A stretch of 64,000 bases of DNA from Chrysomallon squamiferum (taxonomy: Eukaryota; Mollusca; Gastropoda; Neomphalida; Peltospiridae). The notes beneath the pieces are model-generated. The model saw only the letters and a program-made list of their open reading frames with translations, had not been told where the DNA came from and searched no databases. The translations under genes and the position numbers were made by a program. Shown piece by piece: positions 52,159-64,000 of the stretch (position 1 is its first letter; each line of letters opens with the position of its first letter). Where the stretch lies: NCBI GenBank assembly GCA_012295275.1, contig CM022672.1, positions 876,443-940,442 on the forward strand, in the 5' to 3' direction.

Positions 52159-54832
52159 AATGTTTCTCTCTCAGAAGTATAACATGTACTGTTATGACTA
52201 TCTTAAAAGAAACAACAAACAAAAAAATAATAATAATAAATATATAAAATAATAATTATAAATAAATAAAAAATTAAAAGTAATTAAAGAAAAGAAAAGG
52301 AAACCAGGAAAATAATAAAAAATAAATAAATAAATAAAAAATAGCACTGCACGACATTGCCACACCCAGTTTACTATAGTTGAAATGTAGGTCGAGCATC
52401 CATTATCCGTAATATCTGAGACCGGAAGTAGCTCCGATTTCGGAATCATCCGGGTTTTGAAATAAGACGAGGGTGAGATTCAAGTCTAAATACTAAAATT
52501 ATTTATGTTTATTATATGAATTAAACACAGTGAGATATTCTTAGCAATTCTCTTCAAAATCTGTTCGTGACACTGAAACAAAAATAAAGTTTATATAAAT
52601 AATTTCTATCTTGGCTGGTTAGAGAAAGGTCTCAGATTTGTTAATTTCTGATAAAAAAAAACAACAACGTCAGGTTGTTTACTTGTACATTTTATTGTCA
52701 TTTTTATGCTAATATTACGTGACGGATTCATTGATGTTGTTTGAAATAAATAAAACAGATGAGATTATTTTTAGTTTTCTTTATTTGATCAGATTTCAAC
52801 ATCCGTACATGACTCTGCATACAGCAGTCGTCAACAGATACCTCTAAGAACATGAAGCTATTGTTACTATAGCTATTACTATTATTATTGTTATTATTAT
52901 TATTATTGTTGTTGTTGTTGTTGTTGTTGTTGTTTGTTGTTGTTTTTGCTAGTGTTGGTTTTAATAATAATAATAAATGTATGATTTAATTAACACAGTA
53001 CAAAAAAAGTTACTGTATATGTGTCAGTACTGTCAAATTTACAATAAAAAACATAACATAATAACAATAATTTGAAGAAATAAAAAAGAGAAAGTAAAAA
53101 GAAATATAGAAATAAGGAAACAGAAATAAATTCATGAAGAAAAATATTAATAAATAAAGGAATAAACAAATATATATTTGGAAAAGTGTACTAACTACTC
53201 ATATTAGACTTTAATGATCATGTCAATGTTTTGATATATCACATCAAAGTAGAGTTTTATTCCATCAGCTGTCTTTAATCAGAAATCACAAAGGTACCTA
53301 GTTTTTCACATCAATAATAAACTATCGCATTCTTACATCTTATAAACTGACAGAACATTTCAATTTTAATATTTTAATTTAATTCTTTTTATTATTATTT
53401 TTAAACATTTTATAAGTGATAATACGCTTCTAAATTTGAAAAAAAAAAATGTTTTCTCAATAAATAAACATTAACACACACACACACATAAACAAATATT
53501 TTAATACACAGGTTCATACGTACTTTTCTACATACATATACAAAAATTCACGTTTTCAAATGGAATTGAGGAACGGCAAGGCAAATATTGGCTCCTGTTG
53601 TGAAATGGAAAGTAACTGGAAGGAAATCTGCTAAGACTGAGACATAAAGTCTTCCTGCGGATTACTGATATTGAATCGGTGTTTGGAGACGGAGTAACAG
53701 TCGGTTTGCTTCTCAGCACGTTTAGACTACTCTTCAAAGTGGTAGAGATCAGTAAAAGATGGAAATGTATTTCATAAGGTTCTGCTGACCGTTGACGTAG
53801 CCAGATCACAGCCCAGCTTAACATCTGCGTGACACTCTTACATGACGTAACAGTCGTCAGAGGAAACAACCAATTAGAGAGCTTGAATCTGTTTTTCATC
53901 AGGAATGGGCGTTGGCCCCAAAACAAACAATTCATAGATCAATTCGTAGCAGTTTGTAAGCAGTGATCAATGCACACGGATCTTCACACGTCACTAAGTG
54001 TCTTTGGTAGTTTTTGGACATCGTGACGGTGCTAGCTACATTTCTGAAACACTGTTTTTCTTTGTTTGTTTGTTGTTGTTGTTGTTGTTGTTGTTTTTTG
54101 TTGTTCTTTTAGATTTTATTGTTCCACCTTGTTTTGTGCTGACGGTCATTGTTTTTCAGCCTTCTTTTTTCTGCAGACAGAAATTGTTTTTGAATATCCA
54201 CGTGACAACCGTATATATGACTTGTTATCTACTGAGGATTTCTAATAAAGATCTCTATTCGATTTTTTTGTTCTTTTGTATAAATCTTTTATGGTTATAC
54301 TAACATCACATTTCAAATTTGAATAACATTGCATGCAGACAGACACATACGCATACACCATTATAAACAATATTTTGTACGAAGATGTAACTCGTTGATT
54401 CTGCTTTGCGACTTCCAATTTCTTTTTCTTAAACATAAATATATATATATATATATATTCTTAATATGAAAATATTTTAGGTTATTGTCTCTCATTTGAT
54501 TATCGACTCCTGTAATTAGTTACAAGCTGATTGATTTTCTGTCATTGTAAATGTTATAAACACACTGCAATCGTTTCTGATTGGAAGATGTGCTCTGTAC
54601 TTTACGCAAGAGAGTGGAGTTTAAAGCAGCCTCTAATAGAAATTAAAACTGTTTGGTATTCAGAGAATCTGTTTATTTGAATTTAGAAATATCTTAAAAG
54701 TATTTGTCAGTTACAATTGTTAAAAAGTAATAAATAAATAATAAAATAAAATTTGTATGTCAAAGCTGTCAAAATAATAAAGAACAATTCGTTTGGAAGC
54801 ATCCTGCGATATACTCATGTAAAACAGCAGAC
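50566..54832. other. Spacer between receptor copies 1 and 2
   Basis: Duplicated flanking DNA. The first 100 bp after the stop, the segment around 51118-51240 (gattctggggctgggctgtg) and 51415-51680 recur after copy 2; related but shorter versions follow copy 3. TAA repeats lie at about 51680-51775 and TTG repeats at about 52895-52945. Apart from a segment at 53520-53990, described separately, I see no gene. Confidence 0.7.
53520..53990 (-). other. Copy-specific segment with a 135-codon open frame
   Basis: This stretch has no counterpart before receptor copies 1 or 3, while sequence on both sides does. The minus strand is open from ATG 53935 to 53528 (starts MNCLFWGQRPFLMKNRF). I do not recognise the translation, and codon quality cannot be judged by eye. 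It may be an inserted mobile-element remnant or chance. Confidence 0.3.
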
Positions 54833-55780
54833 ATGTCTAACAACAGTTCGCAGATAAACAGTGGCGAGTTACTTAACACAAGCTCTATTCAGATTATCTT
54901 GGTTCTCCAAGCGATCGCTGTTCCAGTTATTGTGTGTGGAAATGTTCTCATCATTGTGGCAGTCCTCCGTTACAAAAACATGAGATACGCCAGCAACATT
55001 ATGATAATGTCGCTCGCCTTCGCAGACATGTTGATGGGTGGCGTGTATCTACCACTGAAGATTTTGCTCACGGTTCGAAACGATCTTTTCTCTGAAAGGA
55101 CTTCGTGTCTCGCTAATGCTTTCTTGACTTTGTTTTCTGTGGGTTGTGCCATGAATTTTCTGTCACTGATTTCCATTGAAAGATTCTACGCCGTTCAGTT
55201 CCCATTTCACTACCATTCCCACATGACAGTTACTCGCAGTTTGATTTACAGTGGACTGACTTTCACCATCACCTTATCAATGGCATTGCCAAGTCTGTTT
55301 GGCATCGACACTTGGAGTCCTGGAATATTCTGCTTCACCGTTAAAATCATGCCACTTAATTACATCTGGGGTGCTGCGGCAATCATTTTCCTGTGGTCGC
55401 TTGCTGGATTTTTCGCCTTCTTGCGGGTCATGGTGGCGGAGATCAGTGTGAGAATTCGCGACCAGTCCAGAAACATGACGGAGACGAGGAAACAGGACTC
55501 AGTGAAATCTACTTTGATGTTGACTGTTTATGTTTTCTCCATCATATGTTGGCTTCCTCAGGTAGCCTGCACGACTATCTCTGTGTTCGATCCTGGAAAG
55601 ATTTCAGTCGTTGGTTTAATGTATGTGGGCTTCCTCGGCATCTGCAGCTCGGGAATTAACTGTTTCATCTACGGAATAAAACACAGCAAATTCCGTGCTG
55701 CTTTCAGGAACATATTTGGATGCAAGAGTGCCTCTGTTGACGTGGAATCTGAAATGAACACAGTCCACACTACAGCTTAG
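54833..55780 (+). CDS. Rhodopsin-like GPCR, tandem copy 2
   Basis: An intronless class A receptor of 315 residues, collinear with copy 1 without gaps. It keeps N37, D65, E116-R117-F118, C167, the TM6 C-W-L-P and the TM7 NCFIY. Starts MSNNSSQINS; the first ATG follows aaacagcagac as in copy 3. Loop 2 and TM5 (SPGIFCFTVKIMPLNYIW) are identical to copy 3 but not to copy 1, whereas TM6-loop 3-TM7 (ICWLPQVACTTISVFDPGKI) differs from both. The third intracellular loop and the C-terminal tail are nearly invariant across the array, suggesting the same G-protein coupling with different ligands. That functional reading is inference. Confidence 0.92.
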   Translation: MSNNSSQINSGELLNTSSIQIILVLQAIAVPVIVCGNVLIIVAVLRYKNMRYASNIMIMSLAFADMLMGGVYLPLKILLTVRNDLFSERTSCLANAFLTLFSVGCAMNFLSLISIERFYAVQFPFHYHSHMTVTRSLIYSGLTFTITLSMALPSLFGIDTWSPGIFCFTVKIMPLNYIWGAAAIIFLWSLAGFFAFLRVMVAEISVRIRDQSRNMTETRKQDSVKSTLMLTVYVFSIICWLPQVACTTISVFDPGKISVVGLMYVGFLGICSSGINCFIYGIKHSKFRAAFRNIFGCKSASVDVESEMNTVHTTA

Positions 55781-56989
55781 ACGAAACCAGTTAACCTGAC
55801 CTGAATTTGACAATGAAACTGTTTTAAAGATTTTTAGTCATATTTTTTAAATAGATAGGATTTGTTTTTAAAAGAAAACTTCAGAAATGATTTTGCTGAT
55901 GTGAGAAAAGCAAGTAAAATATAAATACGGTAAAATATAATATTGTTAAAGAAAACAAATATTTAAATTATAAATGTGAATATAACAGTTTTGTGGTCAA
56001 ACATTTTCATTTCTCTCTATTTTTTTTTTTTTTCATTCTTTCTTCCCCTTTATATTTTATTTTATTTTATTTTATTTTATTTTATTTTTTATTTTATTTT
56101 ATTTTTGTTTTGTTTTTTGTCTTCCATGTTGAATTCTGTTGTAATATAAAGATTAATATAAGATACTGTAGTAAAATAGGATTAATTTAATTAATAGGTA
56201 AAAGTTTGTCGTGATGGAGGACATATATTAATAATCACTTATTTAATAGTATACGTTCTTTTATTTTAATTGTAATCCTTAACGGAAATGGCTATATTCT
56301 GCACATTATTAATACCTGTATATTTACGTAACATATTTTATTTTTCGGAAATGATGTGAGTGAGTGTGTTTGTGACTGTGAGGGGGAGAAGGGTACGTAG
56401 AATCCTGGAAAGATTCTGGGGCTGGGCTGTGCCTGTTAACATGACATATCTGAAACAGTTTTTGACGGTAACTAAATCATTCTGATAATATCTATATGCT
56501 ACACGGATCCTCTGACAAAAGAATCTTCAGATGCTAGACAATTGCTGCTGTCTGAATCAAACGGGAAGTGAGTAAAGCTATTTTGTAGATTTTAATTTGT
56601 GTTGCTGGTTTCATACATTTCTATGTTATCTACTCCCGTCACTTCTTAATGAACGCACGTGCTAAAAAAATGTCCTTACATCAGAGGTCAACATTCTTGA
56701 ACTGTAGGTCAAGAAGACGTTGTCAAAGGTCATTTGTACTCACAGCGTTACCTCAGTCGATGGAGAGGTTCTCTGTGTAGTATGCAGTAGAAACCTTCTG
56801 TGACACCACGAAGTTTTTGTAGTAATTACAATGAAAACGAAATATAATATTTACTTATAATAAACTCGTTAAATAACAAAAATTCATTCACTGCTTTCTT
56901 TTAACTGTGTCAATGAACACCTTATGTCTTACTGTTACACCTATTTAAATAATAATAATAACAATAATAATGATAATAACAATGTCAAT

Positions 56990-57022
<33 letters not shown>

Positions 57023-57110
57023 AATAATAATAATAATAATCGAAAGAGTGAGAGTGAGAGAGAAAGAAAAAAATCCATTATTAAAACCCTTTCAACTTCA
57101 TTGCCGCACT
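55781..57110. other. 3' flank of receptor copy 2
   Basis: Matches the 3' flank of copy 1 over most of its length, with a TTTTA repeat at about 56060-56110 and a TAA/CAA tract at about 56945-57045. No gene is seen. Confidence 0.7.
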
Positions 57111-57463
57111 CAGTTTAAGAGAGTGGAAATACAGTTTTAGCATGCATTAACCGGAATACTTGAGATAGAAAGTAGCTCAGATTCCGGAATCTTTTCGATT
57201 TTAAAATAAAATGAAGGAAAAGATTCAAGTCTACAAATAAATTATCCTGTTTTTGTTACATATTATTAACACTCCTGAACATTTTAATTTTTCTTATTAA
57301 GAAGGTATGATGACTCCATACAGATATAATGATATTCATAAATTTCATATGTGTGTGTGCTGCCAAACACAATATATTATAGGAAGATCAAAGTTGTTTC
57401 TACTTCGTAAAATCTGATTTTTTAGGTGCTTCTTTTTTTACCTTTGTTCTTATTTTTTTTTTT

Positions 57464-57494
<31 letters not shown>

Positions 57495-58386
57495 CGATAC
57501 TGAAAAGTTTAACTCAGTGTTTTATGTTTAATTAGTGCCACTCGGTCGTTTGTTTCTTAATTTGTAAACTCAGATTGATTTTTATGTCAGTGTAGATACT
57601 TCAAAGAGACTGTAATCGTCTTCTGATTGAATTGTTTGTCAACTGCTCTATTACTTTACGCCAGACGTAACAGTGTAAAATAATTTCTGTGTTTAAAGAG
57701 CCAGCTTAATGAATTTGTAAATATTTATTTCTTAGAGTTTAAAAGTATTCGTGAGTTACGATTGTTGTAAAATAAATAAACAAAAAAATAAACCAAAAAA
57801 AAGAAAATATTTGTCTATCAGACTTGTTAAAAATAATAATTAACAGCTTGTGCAGAAGAAACCTGTCTACTGTTAGACCTGTCTTGAAACAAACAAAACT
57901 GCACATCATTGCCACACCCAGTTTAAAACAGTCGAGTAAAGGTCGAGCGTCGATTATCAGTAATATTTGAGACCGGAATCATTCGGGTTTTGAAATAAGA
58001 CGAGGAAAAGATTCAAGTCTGAACAGTTAAATCATTTATGTTTGTTATATAAATTAAACAGTGAGATATTCTCAGCAATACTCTAAAAAAACAAATGTTT
58101 GTGACAATGAAAGAAAAAGAAAAGTTATATAAATTATTTCTATGTTGGCTGGTAAGAGAAAGGTCTCAGATTTGTGCATTTCTGATAAAAGATTGTCAGG
58201 TTGCTTACTTGTACATTTTATTGTCATTTTTATGCTGACATTACATGACTGACTCATTGATGTTGTTTGAAATAAATAAAATAAACGGGATTTTTTCTAA
58301 TTTTCTCTATGTGACCAGATAACAACATCCGTACATGATGCTGGATATAGCAGTCGCTAACACAATACTTTTAGGAATTATGCAGC

Positions 58387-58420
<34 letters not shown>

Positions 58421-58802
58421 GTTGTTGTTGTTTTTGTTTTTCTTGTTGCCACTGTTGTTGTTAGTAATAATAATAATTATAAATAAATGATTTAATTAAC
58501 ACAATAAAAAAAAACAAAATAGAAAACACTTTGATTCGTTTATCAATAAGCCGGGTATCTCTTAAATATAATTAAACGTATAAAGAAACAGAAATAAATA
58601 AATAAATAAAACAAGTAAAATATTTGAAAGTACGCACTCGTATCTTTTATCCACTTATAGTACCGCGTTTTGACCTCTAATAAATATAGAATATATAACA
58701 GAGCTCGACCTCGAAGAGAAAAGGTCGCACTGAAGTTTCTTGAGCAGTAAGAGAGAGAGAAGAAAAAACATCAATAAAACCCTTCAACATCAATGCCGCA
58801 TC
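57111..58802. repeat. Extra receptor-less duplication unit
   Basis: A block starting cagtttaagagagtggaa at 57111 recurs at 58803 (offset 1692 bp) and again at 63304. Both inner copies run through atgtttaattagtgc and ctcggtcgtttgttcctg segments. Between the two lies a second block (57880-58480) matching 52340-52950 after receptor copy 1. So one duplication unit here lacks a receptor gene. No coding sequence is supported. Confidence 0.7.
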
Positions 58803-59068
58803 CAGTTTAAGAGAGTGGAAATACAGTTTTAGCATGCATTAACCGGAATACTTGAGATAGAAAGTAGCTCAGATTTAGGAATCTTTCCGATTTTAAAATA
58901 AGATGAAGGAAAAGATTCAAGACTACAAACAAATTATTCTGTTTTTGTTACATATTATTAACACACCTGAACATTTCATTTTTTTTTTCTTATTAAGAAG
59001 ATAAGATGACTTCATATGGAGATAATGTTTTTGATATTCATTAATTTCTCATTAAACCAACACTAATC

Positions 59069-59124
<56 letters not shown>

Positions 59125-61055
59125 GGCAAGGCCAAAAACAGTATATTACAGGAAGATCACAGTTGTTTCTATTTCGTGACTTCTAATTAGTTCCGTGCTT
59201 CTTTCTCCTTTTTTTTCTTATTATTCTTTACTTTCTCGATACTGAAGAGTTTAACTCAGTGTTTTATGTTTAATTAGTGCTACTCGGTCGTTTGTTCCTG
59301 TAATTTCTATAACTCAGATTGATTTGTATGTCAGTGTAGATACTTCAAAGAGATTGTATCTTCTGATTGGATCTTTTGTCAGCTGCTCTATTACTTTACG
59401 CCAGACGTACCAGTGTAAAATAATTTCTTTGTTAGAAACTAAGACTGTTTGTTGTTTAAAGAACCTGCTTAATGAATTTGTAAATATTTATTTCTTAGAG
59501 TTTAAAAGTATTCGTGAGTTACCATTGTTGTAAAATAAATAAATAAATAAATAAGAAAATAATAAAATATTTTTGTATCAGAACTGTTAAAAATAATAAC
59601 TAACAGCTTGTTTCTGATAAAAGATCGTCAGGTTGCTTACTTGTACATTTTATTGTCATTTTTATGCTGGTATTACGTCACTGATTCATTGATGTTGTTT
59701 GAAATAAATAAAACAGATGAGATTATTTTTAGTTTTCTCTGTGTGATTGGACTTCCGTACATAAAACTGCATACAGCAGTCGACAAAAGATAGCTTTAGG
59801 AATATGCGGCCATTATTTTCGTTTTTATTACCATAGTTTTGTTGTTAAAAATAATAATAATAAATGTATGATATAATTAATACAATATAAGAAAAAGCTA
59901 AGTGTGTCAGTACTGTCAGATTTACAATACAAAATAAAAATAATTATAATAATAATTTGATTCGTTTATCTATAAGCCAGGTATATAAAGAAGAAAAAGA
60001 AAAAAGAAATATAGAAACAAGGAAACAGAAATAAATGATAAAATAAAAGTATTTATAAATAAACGAATAAATTAATGAATAAAACTATTAATAAAAAATA
60101 AATAACTGAATAAATAAGTAACATATTTAGAAAATTACTCAGATTAGACTTTAATGTTGTGATATATCTCATCAAAGTAGTGTTTTATTCCATCAGGTGT
60201 CTTTGATCAGAAATCACAAATGTAAATCATTCCAAATGAACGTAGTTCTTCACATCAATAATAAACTACCCTGGGTTTTTTGTTGTTGATTTTTCTGGTT
60301 GTTGTTGTTGTTGTTGTTGTTTTTGGACATCGTGACAATGCTAGGTACCTTTCTGAAACATTGGTATTTCTTTTTTACTTTTTTTACTTCTTTTTTTTTT
60401 AATTATTATTTTAATTTGTTTTGCGCTGATGGTCCTTGTTTTTCAGCTTTCTTTTTTCTGAAGACAGAATTTGTTTTCAAATATCCACGTGACAACCGTC
60501 AATACGAAACAATCAATCACATGTTATCTACTGTAGAGTTCTAATAAACATCTTTACTCCATTGTGCTGTTGCATTGTGCAAATCTGTTATCGTTATACT
60601 AAGGTGACTTTTCAGATGTGAATAATGCTGCACACACACACGTACACACACATGGTTAAAAACAATATCTTCTTGATTCTGCTTCGCGACTTCCAATTTC
60701 TTTTTTTCTTTAATTATATATATTTTCTTAATATGAAAATATTTTACGTCATTGACTCGTTTAATTATCGGCTCCTGCAATTAGCAGCAAGATGATTGAT
60801 TTTCTGTCATAAACACACTGCAATCGTTTCTGGTTGGAAGATTGCGCAAGAGAGTGGAGTTTAAAACAGTCTCTGTTAGAAATTAAAACTGTTTGTTATT
60901 GAGAGAACCCATATATTTGAATAAAGAAATATTCATTTCTCGGAATTACTTAAAAATGTTTATGAGGTACAATTGCACAAAAGTAATAAATATATATAAT
61001 TTGAATTTTTTTTTTATGTCTGAACTGTTAAAAATAATGAAGAACAATTTGTTTG
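58803..61055. other. Upstream flank of receptor copy 3
   Basis: Second copy of the duplication block to about 59560, a CA array at about 59077-59122, then sequence homologous to the upstream flank of copy 2 (for example tttttggacatcgtgaca at 60319 against 54013). Short open frames near 60299-60544 and 60893-61135 are not supported. Confidence 0.65.
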
Positions 61056-61173
61056 AAAGCAACCTGCGATATTTTCATCTAAAACAGGAGATTATATTTT
61101 CATGTCAAACATCAGAGAAGTTTATTTTTATCTAAAATTGCAGAGAATTATATTGTCATGTAAAACAGCAGAC
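61056..61173 (+). repeat. Short repeats upstream of receptor copy 3
   Basis: Three imperfect units like catgtaaaacagcagaga run up to the start codon. One contains an ATG at 61102 in frame with the receptor, giving a possible 24-residue N-terminal extension. Confidence 0.6.
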
Positions 61174-62121
61174 ATGTCTAACAACAATTCGCAGATAAAC
61201 AGTGGCGAGTTACTTAAAACAAGCTCTATTCAGATTCTCTTGGCTCTCCAAGCGATCGCTGTTCCAGTCATTGTGTGTGGAAATGTTCTCATCATTGTGG
61301 CAGTCCTCCGTTACAAAAACATGAGATACGCCAGCAACATGATGATTATGTGGCTCGCCTTCGCAGACATGTTGATGGGTGGCGTGTATCTACCACTGAA
61401 GATTTTGCTCACGGTTCGAAACGATCTTTTCTCTGAAAGGACGTCGTGTCTCGCTAATGCTTTCTTGACTTTGTTTTCTGTGGGTTGTGCCATGAATTTT
61501 CTGTCACTGATTTCCATTGAAAGATTCTACGCCGTTCAGTTCCCGTTTCACTACCATTCCCACATGACAGTTACTCGCAGTTTGATTTACAGTGGACTGA
61601 CTTTCGCCATCACCTTATCAATGGCATTACCAAGTCTGTTTGGCATCGACACTTGGAGTCCTGGAATATTCTGCTTCACCGTTAAAATCATGCCACTTAA
61701 TTACATCTGGGGTGCTGCGGCAATCATTTTCCTGTGGTCGCTTGCTGGATTTTTGGCTTTCTTGCGGGTCATGGTGGCGGAGATCAGTGTGAGAATTCGC
61801 GACCAGTCCAGAAACATGACGGAGACGAGGAAACAGGACTCAGTGAAATCTACTTTGATGTTGACAGTTTATGTTTTCTCTATGATGTGTTGGCTTCCTC
61901 AGGTAGCCTGCACGTGCCTCTCTGTGTTCGATCCTGACAAGCTTACATTTGTTAGTTTAGCGTATGTGGGTTTCCTCGGTATCTGCAGCTCGGGAATTAA
62001 CTGTTTCATCTACGGAATAAAACACAGCAAATTCCGTGCTGCTTTCAGGAACATATTTGGCTGCAAGAGTGCCTCTGTCCACGTGGAATCTGAAATGAGC
62101 ACAGTCCACACTACAGCTTAG
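61174..62121 (+). CDS. Rhodopsin-like GPCR, tandem copy 3
   Basis: An intronless class A receptor of 315 residues when started at 61174, the ATG homologous to copies 1 and 2. An upstream in-frame ATG at 61102 would add 24 residues from leader repeats and is less likely. It keeps all landmarks of copy 1 and shares loop 2 and TM5 with copy 2. Its own changes lie in TM2 (MIMWLAFAD, Ser to Trp), in TM6-TM7 (CTCLSVFDPDKLTFVSLAYV) and in the tail (SVHVESEMSTV). Signalling partner and ligand cannot be read from sequence. Confidence 0.92.
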   Translation: MSNNNSQINSGELLKTSSIQILLALQAIAVPVIVCGNVLIIVAVLRYKNMRYASNMMIMWLAFADMLMGGVYLPLKILLTVRNDLFSERTSCLANAFLTLFSVGCAMNFLSLISIERFYAVQFPFHYHSHMTVTRSLIYSGLTFAITLSMALPSLFGIDTWSPGIFCFTVKIMPLNYIWGAAAIIFLWSLAGFLAFLRVMVAEISVRIRDQSRNMTETRKQDSVKSTLMLTVYVFSMMCWLPQVACTCLSVFDPDKLTFVSLAYVGFLGICSSGINCFIYGIKHSKFRAAFRNIFGCKSASVHVESEMSTVHTTA

Positions 62122-64000
62122 ACGAAACCAGTGAACCTGACCTGAATTTGACAATGAAACTGTTTTAAAGATTTTAGTCATATTTTTTTAAATAGCCAGG
62201 ATTTTTTTATTAAATAGTCTTGTTTAAAGCAAAATTTGGAAATGATTCAGCTGATGTGAGAAAAGCAAGTAAATTATAGATACGGTAAAATATAATATTG
62301 TTAAAAAAAAATATATATATATATTTCAGTTATAAATGAGAATATAACAGTTATGTGGACAAACATATTCATTTCTCTGTTTCTTTTTCGTTTCTTCCCT
62401 GATAAATTCTATTATAATATAAGTATTAATATTACACATTGTAATTAACAGGTAAAAATGTATCGTGATGGAAGACATATATATCAATAGTCACTTATTT
62501 AATTGTATACATTTATTTATTTATTTTAATTGTAATCCTTTACGGAAATGGCTAAATTTTAGCTCATTATTAATATTCAATTTTTATGCAACATATTTCT
62601 TTGTTGGGAAATAGACAAATGATGTGTGACTGTGTGTCTGTGTCTGTTTATGTGTGTGTCTCTTTTGGTGTATGTTTCTGATGGGCTGTGTGAAAACCTG
62701 GAAAGATTCTGTTAAAGTGACATATCTGATTTGTGACGGTAATTAACTGTTATGATATCTATATGCTACGCTCTGATAAAAAAAATAAAAAAAATAAAAA
62801 CAAATCTTCAAATGCGAGACAAGTACTGCTGTCTGAATTAGACGGAAAGCCAGTAAAACTATTTTGTAGATTTTAATTTGTGTTGCTGGTTTCATACATT
62901 TCTATGTTATCTACTGCAGCCACTTTTTAATGAACGCGTGTGTTAATGAATTTCCTTACACCAGAGGTCAATACACTTTAACTATAGGTCAAAAAGACGT
63001 TGTCAAAGGTCATTTGTACTCATAGCGTTACCGCGGTCAGTGGGGACGTGTTCTGCGTGCGGTACGCAGTAGATATCCTCTGTGACACAACGAAGTTTTT
63101 GTATTTATTACAATAAAAAAGAAATATAATGTTCACTTATAATAAACTCGTCAAATAACAAAAATTCATTCACTGCTTTCTTTTAACACCTTATATGATG
63201 TCTTACTGTTACACCTATTTAAATAATCATAATCATAATAATAAAAAGAGTGAGAGAGAGAGAAAAAACCATCAATAAAACCCTTCAGCTTCATTGCCGC
63301 ATCCAGTTTAAGAGAGTGGATATACAGTTTTAGCTTGCATTAACCGGAATACATGAGATAGAAAGTAGCTCAGATTCCGGAATCTTTCCGATTTTGAAAT
63401 AAGATGAAGCAGACAAAGAAACAAAAATGGGTCTACAAACAAATTATCCTGATTTTGTTACATATTATTAATTCAAGTGGACATTTTTTTTTTTTTTTTT
63501 TTTTTTTTTGTTAAGAAGACATAATGACTCGATACGGAGATAATGTTTTTCGTTTTCATTAATTTATTTTTTCCCACTAAATCAAGTAATGCCAACAGAT
63601 GCACAAACGTATACCATGCTAAAAAAATATATTACAGGACGATCAAACTTGATGTTTCTACTTAGTGACATCTAATATTTTAGGCGATTCTTTTTTCTCT
63701 TCTTTTACTTTCATCTTATTATTCTTTACTTTCTCGATACTGATGTAGTTTACCTCAGTGTTTTATGTTTAATTAGTGCTACTCGGTCGTTTGTTCCTGT
63801 AATTTCTATAACTCAGATTGATTTTTATGTCAGTGTAGATACTTCAAAGAGATTGTAATCCTCTTCTGATTGGATCTTTTGTCAACTGCTCTATTACTTT
63901 ACGCCAGACGTACCAGTGTAAAATAATTTCTTTGTTAGAAACTAAGACTGTTTGTTGTTTAAAGAACCTGCTTAATGAATTTGTAAATATTTATTTCTTA
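62122..64000. other. 3' flank of receptor copy 3, start of a further unit
   Basis: Begins like the other receptor 3' flanks, with a deletion near 62700-62720 that removes the ggggctgggctgtgcctg segment. From 63304 it repeats the block of 57111 and 58803 and is still in register with 58803-59500 at the window edge. A poly-T run lies at 63486-63509. No gene is seen. Confidence 0.7.

Noticed and set aside
61102-61173. N-terminal extension of receptor copy 3
   Set aside because: The extra 24 codons are leader repeat; copies 1 and 2 start at the position equal to 61174.

Overview
This window is nuclear DNA from an animal. Genes are split by canonical GT-AG introns, the base composition is AT-rich, and micro- and minisatellites are abundant. 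The gene content points to a mollusc, probably a gastropod: a tandem array of intronless rhodopsin-like receptors, a lineage-type C-type lectin with a mucin stalk, a prominin and an M28B carboxypeptidase. The organism call is inference. I see no rRNA, tRNA, CRISPR array or bacterial-style operon.

Layout. (1) 1.0-17.9 kb, plus strand: a prominin gene of about 25 coding exons. Its 5' exon with the signal peptide is not found. (2) 19.6-26.8 kb, minus strand, convergent with prominin: a complete seven-coding-exon gene for an 846-residue membrane lectin. Its order is signal peptide, C-type lectin domain, PAN/apple-like domain, Thr-rich stalk, Cys-x-Cys-x-Cys juxtamembrane module, transmembrane segment and Pro/Lys repeat tail. 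(3) 27.9-29.9 kb, minus strand: an unrecognised exon-like fragment and a decayed PhnZ-like HD-domain oxygenase gene. (4) 32.2-45.9 kb, minus strand: a complete 18-exon gene for a 761-residue glutamate-carboxypeptidase-II-family metallopeptidase (NAALADL1-like) with all zinc ligands. A duplicated exon lies in its first intron. (5) 49.6-62.1 kb, plus strand: three intronless 315-residue rhodopsin-like receptors in tandem, with duplicated flanks. The pattern predicts another copy beyond the right edge.

Exon boundaries were set by hand from acceptor and donor sites and codon phase. For the lectin and the peptidase the exon lengths sum to exact multiples of three (2541 and 2286 nt), an internal check on those models. 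Several introns carry their own private minisatellite, with periods of about 15, 30, 38, 54, 85 and 95 bp; a 46-bp array lies between genes and a 97-bp array contains part of a prominin exon.

The genes do not form one pathway. Prominin, lectin, peptidase and receptors are all membrane proteins at the cell surface. The most noteworthy items are the receptor array, whose differences fall in the likely ligand pocket, the composite lectin receptor, the PhnZ-like relic, and the tandem duplication of a prominin exon end with its splice donor.
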